From UBA4644 sp900555855 (GTDB lineage: Bacteria; Bacillota; Clostridia; Oscillospirales; Butyricicoccaceae), in NCBI GenBank assembly GCA_052289195.1, contig DAWAJD010000002.1, positions 34,533 to 98,532 of the forward strand: 64,000 nt of DNA, in the 5' to 3' direction. Below, piece by piece: positions 1 to 7,756 of the stretch; positions within the stretch are counted from its first letter, which is position 1, and each line of letters opens with the position of its first letter. The notes under the pieces were generated by a model. The model was not told the origin of the DNA and searched no databases. It saw only the letters and a program-made list of their open reading frames with translations. A program made the translations under genes and the position numbers.

Positions 1-1
1 C

Positions 2-415
2 GCCACCATGCTTTCCCGCTATCTGGGCGTGGATGTGACCCAGTATGAAAACACCGTCCTGCCCTATACCGACGCTGCAAAGATCCCCGACTGGGCGCTG
101 CCCCATGTGAAGGCCATGTATGCGCTGGGCATGATGAAGGGCTCTACCGACGCCGCCGGGCGCTCCGTTTTGAATCCCGGCGCCGCCTGCTCCCGGGCGC
201 AGATCATGACCATGCTGGGCCGCACGCTGACCCGCGGCTATGCCTATGCGCCCTGCACCTATGCCGACGCCGGACAGATCCCCGCCTGGTCCCGGGATCA
301 TCTGGATCTGCTCTCCGCGCTGGGCATCGTCAACGGCAACGAGAAAAACCAGGTGAACCCCAACGGGACCATCACCCGGGCTGAGTTTGCCGCGCTGCTC
401 TATCGGATGTATTGA
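2..415 (+). CDS. S-layer homology (SLH) domain protein, C-terminal part
   Basis: The frame is open to the left edge, so the protein starts before the window; the first in-window ATG at 8 is probably internal. What remains is two SLH-type repeats: one around YTDAAKIPDWALPHVKAMYA and a second around YADAGQIPAW ending in the typical TRAEFAALLYRMY. SLH domains anchor secreted proteins to pyruvylated secondary cell-wall polymer in Gram-positives, so this is the cell-surface anchor of a larger exported protein whose catalytic or adhesive part is not visible. The gene stops at TGA 413-415 and is followed directly by a strong terminator hairpin. Confidence 0.85.
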   Translation, partial: ATMLSRYLGVDVTQYENTVLPYTDAAKIPDWALPHVKAMYALGMMKGSTDAAGRSVLNPGAACSRAQIMTMLGRTLTRGYAYAPCTYADAGQIPAWSRDHLDLLSALGIVNGNEKNQVNPNGTITRAEFAALLYRMY

Positions 416-426
416 CCGCGCTGCAA

Positions 427-465
427 AGCGCCCTCCGCAGAAAACCTGCGGAGGGCGCTTTTTTA
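427..465 (+). terminator. Rho-independent terminator of the SLH gene
   Basis: A 14-bp perfect stem (427-440 with 446-459, 5-nt loop) is followed by a T-run at 459-464. It sits 11 nt after the SLH stop codon. On the minus strand the same hairpin could end the nitroreductase transcript, but the T-run there is weak. Confidence 0.9.
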
Positions 466-488
466 TGGATCCGGCTCTGATCTTTGGC

Positions 489-1001
489 TTACAGTCGCTC
501 CACCGTCTCGCTCAGCGGCTTGCGGCTGAAGTGCATCCGGCTGGGATGGCAGTCTGCCGCGGCATAGCCCAGCGGCAGCAGGGCAAAGGGCTCGTGGCCT
601 TCCGGCAGGGCAAACTGCTTTTTCACCTCCGCCGTATCGAACCAGCAGACCCAGGTGGTGCCCAGCCCCAGCGACTGAGCCTCCAGCATCATCTGCGCGG
701 TGACGATGGAGCAATCCATCTCGGTCGCATTGCGGTCGTTGAAGGGGTTGGTCCAGCCCTCCTGCCGGTCACCGCAGATCAGCAGCACCACCGGTGCGTC
801 AAATGCACAGGGCGTGATCGCCCGGATCTTTTCCAGCGCAGCGGCGCTCTCCAGCACATAAATATGCTGGGGCTGCTGATTTTTCGCCGTGGGGGCGCAG
901 GCGCCCGCCTCCAGCACCAGCTGCAGCTTTTCCTCCTCCACCGGCTTGTCTGCAAACTTCCGCACGGAATACCGCGCCTTCAAAAGCTCCAATAACTCCA
1001 T
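489..1001 (-). CDS. Nitroreductase family protein
   Basis: 170 residues, the size of a small FMN-dependent nitroreductase. The N-terminus LLKARYSVRKFADKPV and the later GACAPTAKNQQP are family signatures; the RYSVRKF stretch contacts the FMN phosphate in known members. Such enzymes use NAD(P)H to reduce nitro groups, quinones or flavins, and the substrate cannot be read from sequence. I chose ATG 1001, which has an AAAGGGCGG ribosome site upstream, over the in-frame start at 1022. It is the last gene of the minus-strand run that begins with ispE, 34 nt after ruvX. The C-terminal half is short and carries no extra domain. Confidence 0.85.
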   Translation of the reverse strand: MELLELLKARYSVRKFADKPVEEEKLQLVLEAGACAPTAKNQQPQHIYVLESAAALEKIRAITPCAFDAPVVLLICGDRQEGWTNPFNDRNATEMDCSIVTAQMMLEAQSLGLGTTWVCWFDTAEVKKQFALPEGHEPFALLPLGYAAADCHPSRMHFSRKPLSETVERL

Positions 1002-1035
1002 AAAACCGCCCTTTCTCGACAACTTATCGTATTTT

Positions 1036-1461
1036 TCAGGATTCTTTATGCAAATTGTAATAGTCTAAATAGCCCTGCAGGATCACCTGCGCCGCCACGG
1101 CGTCTACCCGCGCCCGCTGCTTGCCCCGTTTTTTCCCGGCGTCGCTCAAAATGCGGTTGGCGGTAACGCTGCTGCAGCGCTCATCCCAGAGCACGACCTC
1201 CAGCCCGCAGGCCTCCTGCAACTGGAGGGCAAAGGCCCGGCATTCCGCCGCCTTTGGCCCCTCCGTCCCATTCATGTTCAGCGGCAGACCCAGCACGATG
1301 CGCTCCGGCTTTTCCGCTTCGATCTCCCGGCAGATGGCCGCCAGCAGCCGCTGGCGGTTATGCTCCGGGATGGTGATGCTGCGGCCGGCCAGAAAGCCGC
1401 TGAGGTCGGAGACGCAGACCCCCGTCCGCGCCTGTCCCAGATCGATGCCCATCATCTTCAT
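1036..1461 (-). CDS. ruvX: Putative pre-16S rRNA nuclease / Holliday junction resolvase-like protein (YqgF)
   Basis: 141 residues, the normal length for YqgF/RuvX. The RNase H-like fold shows in the N-terminal GIDLGQARTGVCVSD (first acidic residue of the active site), LGLPLNMNGTEG, then WDERCSSVTA and the C-terminal DAVAAQVILQGYLD with the last catalytic Asp. Family members process the 5' end of 16S rRNA and were earlier proposed to resolve Holliday junctions. It starts 4 nt after the upstream P-loop gene stops and has a GGAGTGACGGC ribosome site, so the two are probably translated from one transcript. Confidence 0.93.
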   Translation of the reverse strand: MKMMGIDLGQARTGVCVSDLSGFLAGRSITIPEHNRQRLLAAICREIEAEKPERIVLGLPLNMNGTEGPKAAECRAFALQLQEACGLEVVLWDERCSSVTANRILSDAGKKRGKQRARVDAVAAQVILQGYLDYYNLHKES

Positions 1462-1465
1462 GCCG

Positions 1466-2395
1466 TCACTCCAGATCTACATTGTTGATATGCCCCAGCA
1501 GATCCGGCTGCTTGGGGCCCACTCTGCCTACCAGCAGCCACCGATCCTTCCGGTCGTCGTAGATGGGCCTTGGCAGCAGGCGGAAGCCAACGATCTCCCC
1601 CGTCTCGGAAACATGGGTGCGGGGGCCGGTGCAGCGGTGGATGCGTCCGCCGATGCTCACATGCTGATCGTCTACATATTCCACCGGAAGATTGGCGGCA
1701 ATATCCTCCCGGACAGCCGTCTCCAGCGCCGGGATATCCACCTCCGGCGGACGGTCCGGAAAGACCAGCAGAAATCCGTTTTTAATGTCATCGTGCTCGC
1801 AGCGGTCATATTCCTCCGGGGTCATGTGCCGCTCGCAGAGGTCCTCCGCCGTGTGCGCCATCTGCCGGATGCGGACGGACTTATGCACGATGCGGGCGAT
1901 ATCCGCCGGCAGCGGGCCAAATACATTGGGACGGGTGACAATGACCTCCTCGCCGATGCCCAGGATCAGATCGGCATTCATGCCCAACTGCTCCTGCAGC
2001 AGGTCGAAATGCTCGATGACCACCCGCTTGCCCCGGGCGATGGCCTGCAGCGTGGCATCCACCAGCGCGTGCATCTGGCTGAAGCCCAGCTCAAAGCGCA
2101 CATCCATGTGATAGGTGTGAGGCGAATAAAACCGGCTCTCCTCCTCCTGGGCCAGCAGGGGCAGCGGCCGCATATTTACGCCCTCGTCATCGTTGGTCAG
2201 CTCCAGGCCGGGAAACATCCCCTTGATCAGCATGCTCTTGCCGGAGCCGGCCTCGCCAATGACGCCGATGATCCGGTCAAAGGGGCTCAGATGCAGCTGA
2301 GCGATCTGCATCCCCAGAGCATACATCCGATCCCGTCCGCGGGGGGCAAAATAAACGCTGTAAAGGTGGCTGGTGGTCTTATCCACATAGGCCAT
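1466..2395 (-). CDS. P-loop NTPase of unknown function next to ruvX
   Basis: 309 residues. A clear Walker A motif GEAGSGKS lies at residues 47-54, after RIIGVI, so a nucleoside-triphosphate binding fold is supported. No convincing ABC signature is present. The middle part is rich in acidic residues and His; the C-terminal third (from about residue 230) contains VEYVDDQHVSIGGRIHRC and GEIVGFRLLP. I think this matches a clostridial family that databases name after an 'alanine-tRNA synthetase second additional domain', but I cannot confirm that and no aminoacylation core is present. Gene spacing (18 nt after the serine hydrolase, 4 nt before ruvX) places it in the ispE operon. Function unknown. 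Confidence 0.7.
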   Translation of the reverse strand: MAYVDKTTSHLYSVYFAPRGRDRMYALGMQIAQLHLSPFDRIIGVIGEAGSGKSMLIKGMFPGLELTNDDEGVNMRPLPLLAQEEESRFYSPHTYHMDVRFELGFSQMHALVDATLQAIARGKRVVIEHFDLLQEQLGMNADLILGIGEEVIVTRPNVFGPLPADIARIVHKSVRIRQMAHTAEDLCERHMTPEEYDRCEHDDIKNGFLLVFPDRPPEVDIPALETAVREDIAANLPVEYVDDQHVSIGGRIHRCTGPRTHVSETGEIVGFRLLPRPIYDDRKDRWLLVGRVGPKQPDLLGHINNVDLE

Positions 2396-2413
2396 AGCGC
2401 TCCCTCCCTTTCC

Positions 2414-3211
2414 TCAAGCCTGCGCCGGCGCGCCGCCATTGGCATCGTAGAGCGCCCGGGTGATCTCGCCGATCTGGATGTTCAGCCGTCCCTCCGTGCC
2501 CGGCTCCAGCTCCCAGTTGCAGAAGCACACCAGGAAGGGATGTTTCGCCAGAACGATGCCCACATCGTGGGTGATGCCCTCGTCCTCGCCGGTCTTGTGG
2601 GCCGTCTCTCCCTCGGCCAGCAGCAGCGGCATTTTGTTGGTGCACTGCTGGGCCAGCAGCATCTCCAGCATCTCGCCGCTGGCGCTTTCGCTCACCAGCT
2701 GACGCTTCCAGATCAGCTCCAGCAGCCGGGCAACGCCCCGTGCAGAAACGGTGTTGCGCTTGCCGCAAAAGGCCTCCCGGGTCTCAAAGAGCTTGCGGTT
2801 CAGCACGACGCCCTCCAGCCCAAGCCGTCGGTTGTTTGCCTGGATATTGTCCAGCCCCAGCAGGTCGATGAGCAGATTGGTGGCCATGTTGTCGGAGATG
2901 GTGATCATCAGCCAGCACAGGTCGACAGGCGTCACCTCCAGCCCCGTGTGCATCAGCGTCAAGACACCGCAGATGGGGACCCGATCCTCATCCCGCACGG
3001 TGATTTTCTGATCCCGGCGCACCAGCCCCGTCTCCAGCTGGCGAAACAGCTCCGCCATGACGGTGAGCTTGATGACGCTGGCCGCGCCCATAGGCTCCAG
3101 CTCGTTGTAGCCCCAGTGCTCGCCGGTGGTGAGATCCTGATAATAGATCGAGGTGTGTCCCGGATAATCCGCCACTTGGCGGAGAATGGATTCTTTCAGC
3201 TTTGCTTCCAT
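2414..3211 (-). CDS. Class A beta-lactamase-like serine hydrolase without signal peptide
   Basis: 265 residues with the three motifs of penicillin-interacting serine enzymes: SVIK at 45-48 (nucleophile Ser45, Lys48), SDN at 106-108, and KTG at 206-208. This is the class A beta-lactamase/D-Ala-D-Ala peptidase fold. There is no signal peptide or membrane segment, so unlike true beta-lactamases it should stay in the cytoplasm. The Glu-166 (omega-loop) equivalent is not obvious. Antibiotic hydrolysis is therefore doubtful; a peptidase or esterase acting on an internal substrate is more likely. Start ATG 3211 has a TGAGGAACG ribosome site. It lies between the SpoIIM-like and P-loop genes in one operon. 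Confidence 0.8.
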   Translation of the reverse strand: MEAKLKESILRQVADYPGHTSIYYQDLTTGEHWGYNELEPMGAASVIKLTVMAELFRQLETGLVRRDQKITVRDEDRVPICGVLTLMHTGLEVTPVDLCWLMITISDNMATNLLIDLLGLDNIQANNRRLGLEGVVLNRKLFETREAFCGKRNTVSARGVARLLELIWKRQLVSESASGEMLEMLLAQQCTNKMPLLLAEGETAHKTGEDEGITHDVGIVLAKHPFLVCFCNWELEPGTEGRLNIQIGEITRALYDANGGAPAQA

Positions 3212-3241
3212 CAGTCGTTCCTCATTTCTGTTTGATCCTGT

Positions 3242-3883
3242 TCAGACGCCAACGCCAGCGCCCCCGCCGAAAGGCCCCAAAAGGCCCAAACAAAGCGGCG
3301 TGATCCAGCTCTCAATGGCCGCAGCCGCCAGCAGCAGCGGCACGCAATAGCAGAAAAATACGCGGAACAGCGCCGGAAAGAGCTTCTCCAGCGGCTGTGC
3401 GCCCGGTTTTTTCCGCAAGCTATCCATAACGCTCCGGCAAAGGAGCAGCCCCATGGCGCAGCCCAGCATAATGGCGGGGATCTCAAAGATCCCATGGGGC
3501 AAAATGCCCAACAGCAGAAGCTTCCACGCGCTTTTACCATAAAGGGACAGCACAACGCCCAGCAGTCCGCCGTTCAGCAGCAGGATCGCCGCCGGCAGAA
3601 AGAGAAAGGGCACCAGCCCCGCCAGCATCGAGGAAGCGACGGTCCGGACATTATGCAGGAACAGCTCCGGCATTCGAATCCCGCCCTGCGCATCCATCAG
3701 CTCCTCCTGCTGCAGCGCCTCTGCAAAGCGTTCCTGCAGCGCGGCTGCCTGCTCCCGCGGGCACAACAGCCCGGCCAGCAGCCCCGCAGCCACAAACGCC
3801 GCCAGACACCACAGCGCCCGCCGCAGCAGCCTTTCCCGGAAAAACTGCCCACAAAGGGCATATTGCCTTTTCAAAAAACGCAC
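3242..3883 (-). CDS. Stage II sporulation protein M-like membrane protein
   Basis: About 213 residues with several hydrophobic segments (roughly residues 23-45, 80-110, 120-145, 175-200). The central GILPHGIFEIPAIMLGCAMG is the hallmark of the SpoIIM/DUF95 family. In Bacillus, SpoIIM is part of the DMP complex with SpoIID and SpoIIP that remodels septal peptidoglycan during engulfment; neither partner is in the window, so a sporulation role is an inference. The start is probably GTG 3883, about 5 nt after GGAGGTGG; an upstream in-frame GTG at 3892 overlaps that ribosome site. It follows ispE by 18 nt. This could also be one of the non-sporulation paralogues. Confidence 0.78.
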   Translation of the reverse strand: MRFLKRQYALCGQFFRERLLRRALWCLAAFVAAGLLAGLLCPREQAAALQERFAEALQQEELMDAQGGIRMPELFLHNVRTVASSMLAGLVPFLFLPAAILLLNGGLLGVVLSLYGKSAWKLLLLGILPHGIFEIPAIMLGCAMGLLLCRSVMDSLRKKPGAQPLEKLFPALFRVFFCYCVPLLLAAAAIESWITPLCLGLLGPFGGGAGVGV

Positions 3884-3901
3884 CGGCTCCACCTCCGTCT
3901 T

Positions 3902-4777
3902 TTATTTCGTTTCTCCGGCGCACAGCGCCCGGGCAAAAAAGGTCTCCCGGCAGAAGGGCCGCAGGGCCTGCGCCGCCTGCTCTGCCGGCTCCCGGGCGGA
4001 AAACAGGCCAAACACGGCAGATCCGCTGCCCGTCATCCGTGCTCCCAGGGCCCCCTGGTCCAAAAGCTGCTGCCGCAGGGCGGCGATGCGGGGAAACTGC
4101 CGCGCCACCGGCAGCTCCAGCGAATTGTAAAGCAGCCGCCCCGTCTCTGCCGCGTCACCCGCCTCCATGGCCTGACGCAGCGGGCCGCTGCCCGGGCCGG
4201 GGCCCCAGCCGCCCTGGTCAAACAGCTGGAAGGCCGCCCGGGTGGAGACGGAAAAGGCCGGCTTACCAATGGCGAACCAAAGATCCTTGGGTGTTTGAAT
4301 GGGGCGAAGCTTTTCTCCTGTGCCGCCGGCCAGCGCCGTCCCGCCCATCAGGCAGAAGGGCACATCTGCCCCCAGGCTCTGGGCGCCGCGATGCAGGGCT
4401 TTTTCGCCCAGCGGCATACCGAAGGCCCGGTTCAGCAGGCGGAGCACACAGGCGGCGTCGGTGCTGCCGCCCGCCATGCCCGCCCCCACGGGGATATTTT
4501 TCTTGATGTTGATGTTCAGCCCCGGATTCTGCACGCCGGAAAGCTCAAAAAAAAGCTCCGCCGCCTTTACGGCCAGATTGCGCCCGTCGGTGGGCAGATA
4601 GGGCAGGCTGCACCGGAGGGAGATGCCGCCCTGACGGTGGACCGTAATGGCCACCAGATCGCACAGGTCTACCGCCTGAAAGACCGTCTCCAGCTCGTGG
4701 TAGCCGTCCGGCCGAAGGCCCTCCACGCTGAGATACAGATTGAGCTTGGCAAACGCCTTGCCGCTGATGGTTTTCAT
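3902..4777 (-). CDS. ispE: 4-diphosphocytidyl-2-C-methyl-D-erythritol kinase
   Basis: 291 residues, full length. It phosphorylates CDP-methylerythritol at the 2-hydroxyl in the non-mevalonate (MEP) route to isoprenoids. GHMP-kinase features are visible: Lys11 in AFAKLNLYL, the glycine-rich PVGAGMAGGSTDAA at 96-109, the catalytic Asp138 in GADVPFC, and the C-terminal ARMTGSGSAVFGLF. ATG 4777 was chosen because AAAAGGATGA lies just upstream and the protein begins at the family's usual point. It is the first gene of a six-gene minus-strand run down to 489. Confidence 0.96.
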   Translation of the reverse strand: MKTISGKAFAKLNLYLSVEGLRPDGYHELETVFQAVDLCDLVAITVHRQGGISLRCSLPYLPTDGRNLAVKAAELFFELSGVQNPGLNINIKKNIPVGAGMAGGSTDAACVLRLLNRAFGMPLGEKALHRGAQSLGADVPFCLMGGTALAGGTGEKLRPIQTPKDLWFAIGKPAFSVSTRAAFQLFDQGGWGPGPGSGPLRQAMEAGDAAETGRLLYNSLELPVARQFPRIAALRQQLLDQGALGARMTGSGSAVFGLFSAREPAEQAAQALRPFCRETFFARALCAGETK

Positions 4778-4800
4778 TGACCGTTCATCCTTTTTCCCTT

Positions 4801-4858
4801 GCCGGGCTTTTGCCCGGCTGTCTTGGTTCAGTATATCATAAAAAAAGTCCGCGGACAA
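4801..4858 (-). promoter_or_regulatory. Promoter and leader hairpin of the ispE operon
   Basis: On the minus strand TTGTCC (4853-4858), a 17-nt spacer and TATACT (4830-4835) form a sigma-A-type promoter. The -35 lies inside the terminator of the upstream DUF378 gene, so the two signals are superimposed. A small hairpin (4801-4806 with 4814-4819) lies in the leader just upstream of the ribosome site. Confidence 0.6.
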
Positions 4859-4870
4859 CTGCCCGCGGAG
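4838..4870 (-). terminator. Terminator of the DUF378 gene
   Basis: On the minus strand TCCGCGG-loop-CCGCGGA is followed by seven T. It lies 24 nt downstream of the DUF378 stop codon. Confidence 0.8.
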
Positions 4871-4893
4871 CCTTTTCCGGATCCTTCTCCGAT

Positions 4894-5094
4894 TTATGCG
4901 ATGCCCTCTTCCCGGGGACGGAACAGCAGGCCGATGCACCACAGCGCCGCCAGACCTACCAGACCGTAAACGATCCGGCTACCGATGGTTGTGCTGCCGC
5001 CGAAGATCCAGGCCACCAGATCGAACCGGAACAGGCCGATCAGCCCCCAGTTGATGCCGCCGATGATGGTCAGCGCCAATGCGAATTTGTTCAC
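4894..5094 (-). CDS. DUF378 family small membrane protein
   Basis: 66 residues with two membrane segments: ALTIIGGINWGLIGLF near the N-terminus and the region around GSRIVYGLVGLAALWCIGLLF. This is the DUF378 pattern (GxxNWGLxGLF), an uncharacterised family common in Firmicutes. I place the start at GTG 5094 because ACAGGAGG lies 6 nt upstream and the protein then begins NKFALALT as usual; a longer ATG/GTG option at 5112 would put the ribosome site inside the gene. It is a single-gene unit with its own terminator. Confidence 0.85.
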   Translation of the reverse strand: MNKFALALTIIGGINWGLIGLFRFDLVAWIFGGSTTIGSRIVYGLVGLAALWCIGLLFRPREEGIA

Positions 5095-5237
5095 GAAAAC
5101 ACCTCCTGTCACGCGGGTTTTCCCTCAGTATTTCCGCCGCGGGAGGAAATTATGCCATTTTTCTATACAATCCTTCGGTTCTGTGCTAAACTATGGATAA
5201 AAGCTGCGATATTTCAAAAAAGGAGCCTTTGCATAAT

Positions 5238-5972
5238 ATGGGAAAGACCGTCCTCATCACCGGCGCTTCCGGCGGCATCGGCAGCGCCTGCGCCCGGGCC
5301 TTTGCCAAAGACGGCTGGCAGACCGCGCTGCATTTCGGCAAAAACGAGACCTCTGCCCGGGCCCTCCGGGACGCGCTGCGGGCCATGGGCTGCGACGCGG
5401 AGGTGTTTTCCGCCGACGCGGCCTGTCCCGCGCAGGTAAACGCCTGTGTGGACGCTGTGCTGGCCCGCTTCGGGCGCATCGACGCGCTGGTCTGCTGCGC
5501 CGGCGTTGCCCAGCAGAAGCTTTTTACCGACCTTACCGACGAAGACTGGCGACGAATGCTGGACGCGGATCTGGGCGGCGTGTTTGCCTTTGACCGGGCG
5601 GTCCTGCCCGGGATGCTCCGCCGGGGCGCAGGCGCCATCGTGAATCTTTCCTCCGTCTGGGGCGTCTGCGGCGCTTCCTGCGAGGTGCATTATTCCGCCG
5701 CCAAGGCGGGCGTCATCGGGCTCAGCCGCGCGCTGGCCAAGGAGGTGGGGCCGGCGGGCGTGCGGGTGAACTGCGTGGCCCCCGGCGTTATCGACACGCC
5801 CATGTGCGCCTGCTTCGACGGGGACACCATGGCGGCGCTGGCGGAGGAAACGCCCCTGGGCCGCATCGGCCGCCCGGAGGATGTGGCGGAGGCCGTTTTG
5901 TTCCTCTGCTCGGAGCAGGCCGCCTTCATCACCGGCCAGACGCTGGGCGTGGACGGCGGCTTTGGCCTGTAA
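5238..5972 (+). CDS. SDR-family oxidoreductase (FabG-like)
   Basis: 244 residues, a classical short-chain dehydrogenase/reductase. Cofactor motif TGASGGIG at 8-15, catalytic Ser138/139 in NLSSVWG, and Tyr152/Lys156 in YSAAK are present; the C-terminal DVAEAVLFLCSEQAAFITGQ and VDGGFGL are typical of FabG-like enzymes. The usual NNAG motif reads CCAG here (87-89), a mild departure. It could be a 3-oxoacyl-ACP reductase or a sugar/steroid dehydrogenase; there is no fatty-acid gene next to it, so I do not assign fabG. Start ATG 5238 has AAAGGAG about 12 nt upstream. It is monocistronic and ends in a strong terminator. Confidence 0.9.
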   Translation: MGKTVLITGASGGIGSACARAFAKDGWQTALHFGKNETSARALRDALRAMGCDAEVFSADAACPAQVNACVDAVLARFGRIDALVCCAGVAQQKLFTDLTDEDWRRMLDADLGGVFAFDRAVLPGMLRRGAGAIVNLSSVWGVCGASCEVHYSAAKAGVIGLSRALAKEVGPAGVRVNCVAPGVIDTPMCACFDGDTMAALAEETPLGRIGRPEDVAEAVLFLCSEQAAFITGQTLGVDGGFGL

Positions 5973-5990
5973 GCATCCAGATCCTCATGA

Positions 5991-6029
5991 AAAAGCCCTG
6001 ACCGGGCTCCCGGTCAGGGCCTGTTTTTT
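5991..6029 (+). terminator. Terminator shared by the converging SDR gene and hypothetical gene
   Basis: A perfect GC-rich stem (GCCCTGACCGGG with its complement, 3-nt loop) is followed by TTTTTT on the plus strand. The stem starts about 22 nt after the SDR stop and overlaps the 3' end of the minus-strand gene, so it probably serves mainly the SDR gene. Confidence 0.85.
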
Positions 6030-6547
6030 CAGTTTTCTTCCTGGCTGCCGTCTTCCCGCTGGGCCTCCTCGGCCAGGGCCTCCGGCTCCTCCGGCGCCGG
6101 ATTTTCCTCACGGACGATGCCGTTTTCCCGCTCTGCCCGGGCGATGGCCCGATCCAGATCGTCCTTCCGGTACTGCTTGAAGAGATCGTAGAAGTCGTCC
6201 TTCTTCAGCTCCTCCACCTCGTAGTCGGTGACGATATTTTCCTGATTGACCAGCCCGGTCCATTTTTTCACCAGCCGGGCGTTGTTTTCCTTGCAGTCCA
6301 GGGCGGCGCCCGTCTCAAAGACCAGGATCTCGTCCTCCGTCTCCAGGGCGCAGGGATAGCAATAGACCGTGCCCCAGCGGGCGGCCTCCATCCAGAGCAG
6401 CCGGATATTATCCGTCCGGTGCCGGGCGCGGTAACAGTTGGTGGTCTTGCCGCTGCCAAAGAAAAATTCCTTGATCTTCTGGCCGGTGCTCTTGTTCACC
6501 GCGCCGATCAGATGCTCTGTATAGTCCTTGACCTTTTCCTTCTTCAT
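6029..6547 (-). CDS. Hypothetical protein with acidic C-terminal tail
   Basis: 172 residues, not recognised. The N-terminal two thirds is mixed alpha/beta, with WMEAARWGTVYCYPCALE and a KTTNCYRAR stretch. The last about 45 residues are strongly charged and Glu/Ala rich (REENPAPEEPEALAEEAQRE). No signal peptide or membrane segment is seen. Start ATG 6547 follows AAAGGAGAGAC; a longer in-frame start at 6673 has no ribosome site. It is a single gene behind its own promoter. Confidence 0.75.
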   Translation of the reverse strand: MKKEKVKDYTEHLIGAVNKSTGQKIKEFFFGSGKTTNCYRARHRTDNIRLLWMEAARWGTVYCYPCALETEDEILVFETGAALDCKENNARLVKKWTGLVNQENIVTDYEVEELKKDDFYDLFKQYRKDDLDRAIARAERENGIVREENPAPEEPEALAEEAQREDGSQEEN

Positions 6548-6590
6548 ATCCGTCTCTCCTTTGCCGCCGCGGAGCGTTTGTTGTCCTTTT

Positions 6591-6619
6591 ATCATACCCA
6601 AGACGCCGGAAAAAGTAAA
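6591..6619 (-). promoter_or_regulatory. Promoter of the hypothetical gene
   Basis: Minus strand TTTACT (6614-6619), 17-nt spacer, TATGAT (6591-6596); about 45 nt before the ATG at 6547. Confidence 0.55.
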
Positions 6620-6730
6620 GAACAAAACCATGAATTTTCCGTCTGCGCCGCATATTTTTCCTTGCCGGCGCATTGCTTGAAGAGAAAGCAGCCGCGGCCC
6701 GTCGCCTGCGCTGCCCTTCCGGCGCTTCCG

Positions 6731-6769
6731 GAAGAAAAAAAGAAGCCCCGCAAAACCAGCTTTGCGGGG
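6731..6769 (-). terminator. Terminator of the AbrB-family gene
   Basis: Minus strand stem CCCCGCAAA / TTTGCGGGG (6761-6769 with 6746-6754) followed by CTTCTTTTTTTC. It lies 25 nt after the stop codon at 6794. Confidence 0.8.
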
Positions 6770-6793
6770 AACGCCCTCCGGCGCAGTCTTCGG

Positions 6794-7033
6794 TTACAGA
6801 GAGAGCTCTCTTCTGCAGTTGTCGCAGATGCACTTGTCCTTAAACAGCGTGACCTTCTTGCTGCTGCCGCAGAAAACGCAGCTGGATTCGTGCTTGCGCA
6901 GCACCACGGAATTGCCCTCCGTATAGATCTCCAGGGGATCGCCGCAAGCCATATCCAGGCTCTTACGCAGCTCGATGGGCAGGGTGATGCGGCCAAGATT
7001 ATCAATATGTCTGACGATGCCAGTGGATTTCAT
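6794..7033 (-). CDS. AbrB/SpoVT-family transcriptional regulator with C-terminal zinc-ribbon
   Basis: 79 residues. Residues 1-47 form an AbrB-type swapped-hairpin DNA-binding domain (GIVRHIDNLGRITLPIELRK). The tail carries two CxxC pairs (Cys52/Cys55 and Cys70/Cys73), probably a small zinc ribbon, a layout common in clostridial AbrB proteins. AbrB is a transition-state regulator in Bacillus; here the targets are unknown. An inverted repeat lies between the -35 and -10 of its own promoter, so self-regulation is plausible. The start ATG 7033 has GAAGGAGC upstream. Confidence 0.9.
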   Translation of the reverse strand: MKSTGIVRHIDNLGRITLPIELRKSLDMACGDPLEIYTEGNSVVLRKHESSCVFCGSSKKVTLFKDKCICDNCRRELSL

Positions 7034-7064
7034 AGCAATGCTCCTTCAAACTCGTAGTGCTTTT

Positions 7065-7093
7065 ATTCTGCCTGTTTTTACAGGAACTGTCAA
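7065..7093 (-). promoter_or_regulatory. Promoter of the AbrB-family gene with internal inverted repeat
   Basis: Minus strand TTGACA (7088-7093), 17-nt spacer, CAGAAT (7065-7070). The spacer contains CCTG-TAAAAA-CAGG (7071-7084), a candidate operator for AbrB autoregulation. Confidence 0.6.
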
Positions 7094-7174
7094 CCGCAAA
7101 GCCTGACAATTCTTGCCTGTTTTTTACCCCGGTTTATGTGGATTCTGTCAGAAATCTTCGGGAGGTTTTTAGGT

Positions 7175-7756
7175 ATGTTGATGTCGCGGGTGTTGGTGCT
7201 GCTGCTGACGGCGGCGTTTGTTTTCGGGGTGCTGCTGGGGCGTATGCCGGAGGTCTCCCAAGCCAGCATCACCGGCGCGGGACAGGCGGTGCAGCTGATG
7301 CTGTCCATCGGCGGGACGCTCTGCTTCTGGAGCGGGCTGATGGAGGTCATGGACCGCAGCGGCCTTTCCAAGGGGATCGCCCGGCTGCTGCAGCCGCTGA
7401 TCTCCCGGCTCTTCGGCCCCGACGGGAAAGACGAGGAGGCCCGGGCCGCCATCTCCCAGAATATGGCCGCAAATCTTCTGGGCCTTGGCTCCGCCGCAAC
7501 GCCGGCAGGACTCCGGGCCGCCCGGCGGCTGCATACGCTGGCGGAGAGCCGGGGCGAGACCTGCCACCGGGTCTTTCTGCTGATCGTCATCAACACGGCC
7601 TCTATCCAGCTGCTGCCCACCTCCGTAGCGGCGGTGCGGGCGGCCAACGGCTGCGCCTCCCCTTACGATATCCTGCCCGCCGTCTGGCTGGCCAGCGCCG
7701 TTTCTGTGACGGTGGGCATCCTGGCGGCACGCCTGCTGCGGAGGCTCTGCCCATGA
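7175..7756 (+). CDS. spmA: Spore maturation protein A
   Basis: 193 residues, several membrane segments, with the Gate/nucleoside-recognition core (ISQNMAANLLGLGSAATPAGLRAA) that defines SpmA. SpmA and SpmB act together in dehydration of the spore core in Bacillus and Clostridium. The start ATG 7175 follows GGGAGG by about 10 nt. The stop codon overlaps the start of spmB in ATGA, so the two are translationally coupled. Confidence 0.93.
   Translation: MLMSRVLVLLLTAAFVFGVLLGRMPEVSQASITGAGQAVQLMLSIGGTLCFWSGLMEVMDRSGLSKGIARLLQPLISRLFGPDGKDEEARAAISQNMAANLLGLGSAATPAGLRAARRLHTLAESRGETCHRVFLLIVINTASIQLLPTSVAAVRAANGCASPYDILPAVWLASAVSVTVGILAARLLRRLCP

Noticed and set aside
2414..3211. Antibiotic-resistance beta-lactamase
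   Set aside because: No signal peptide and no clear omega-loop Glu; placed as a serine hydrolase of unknown substrate.
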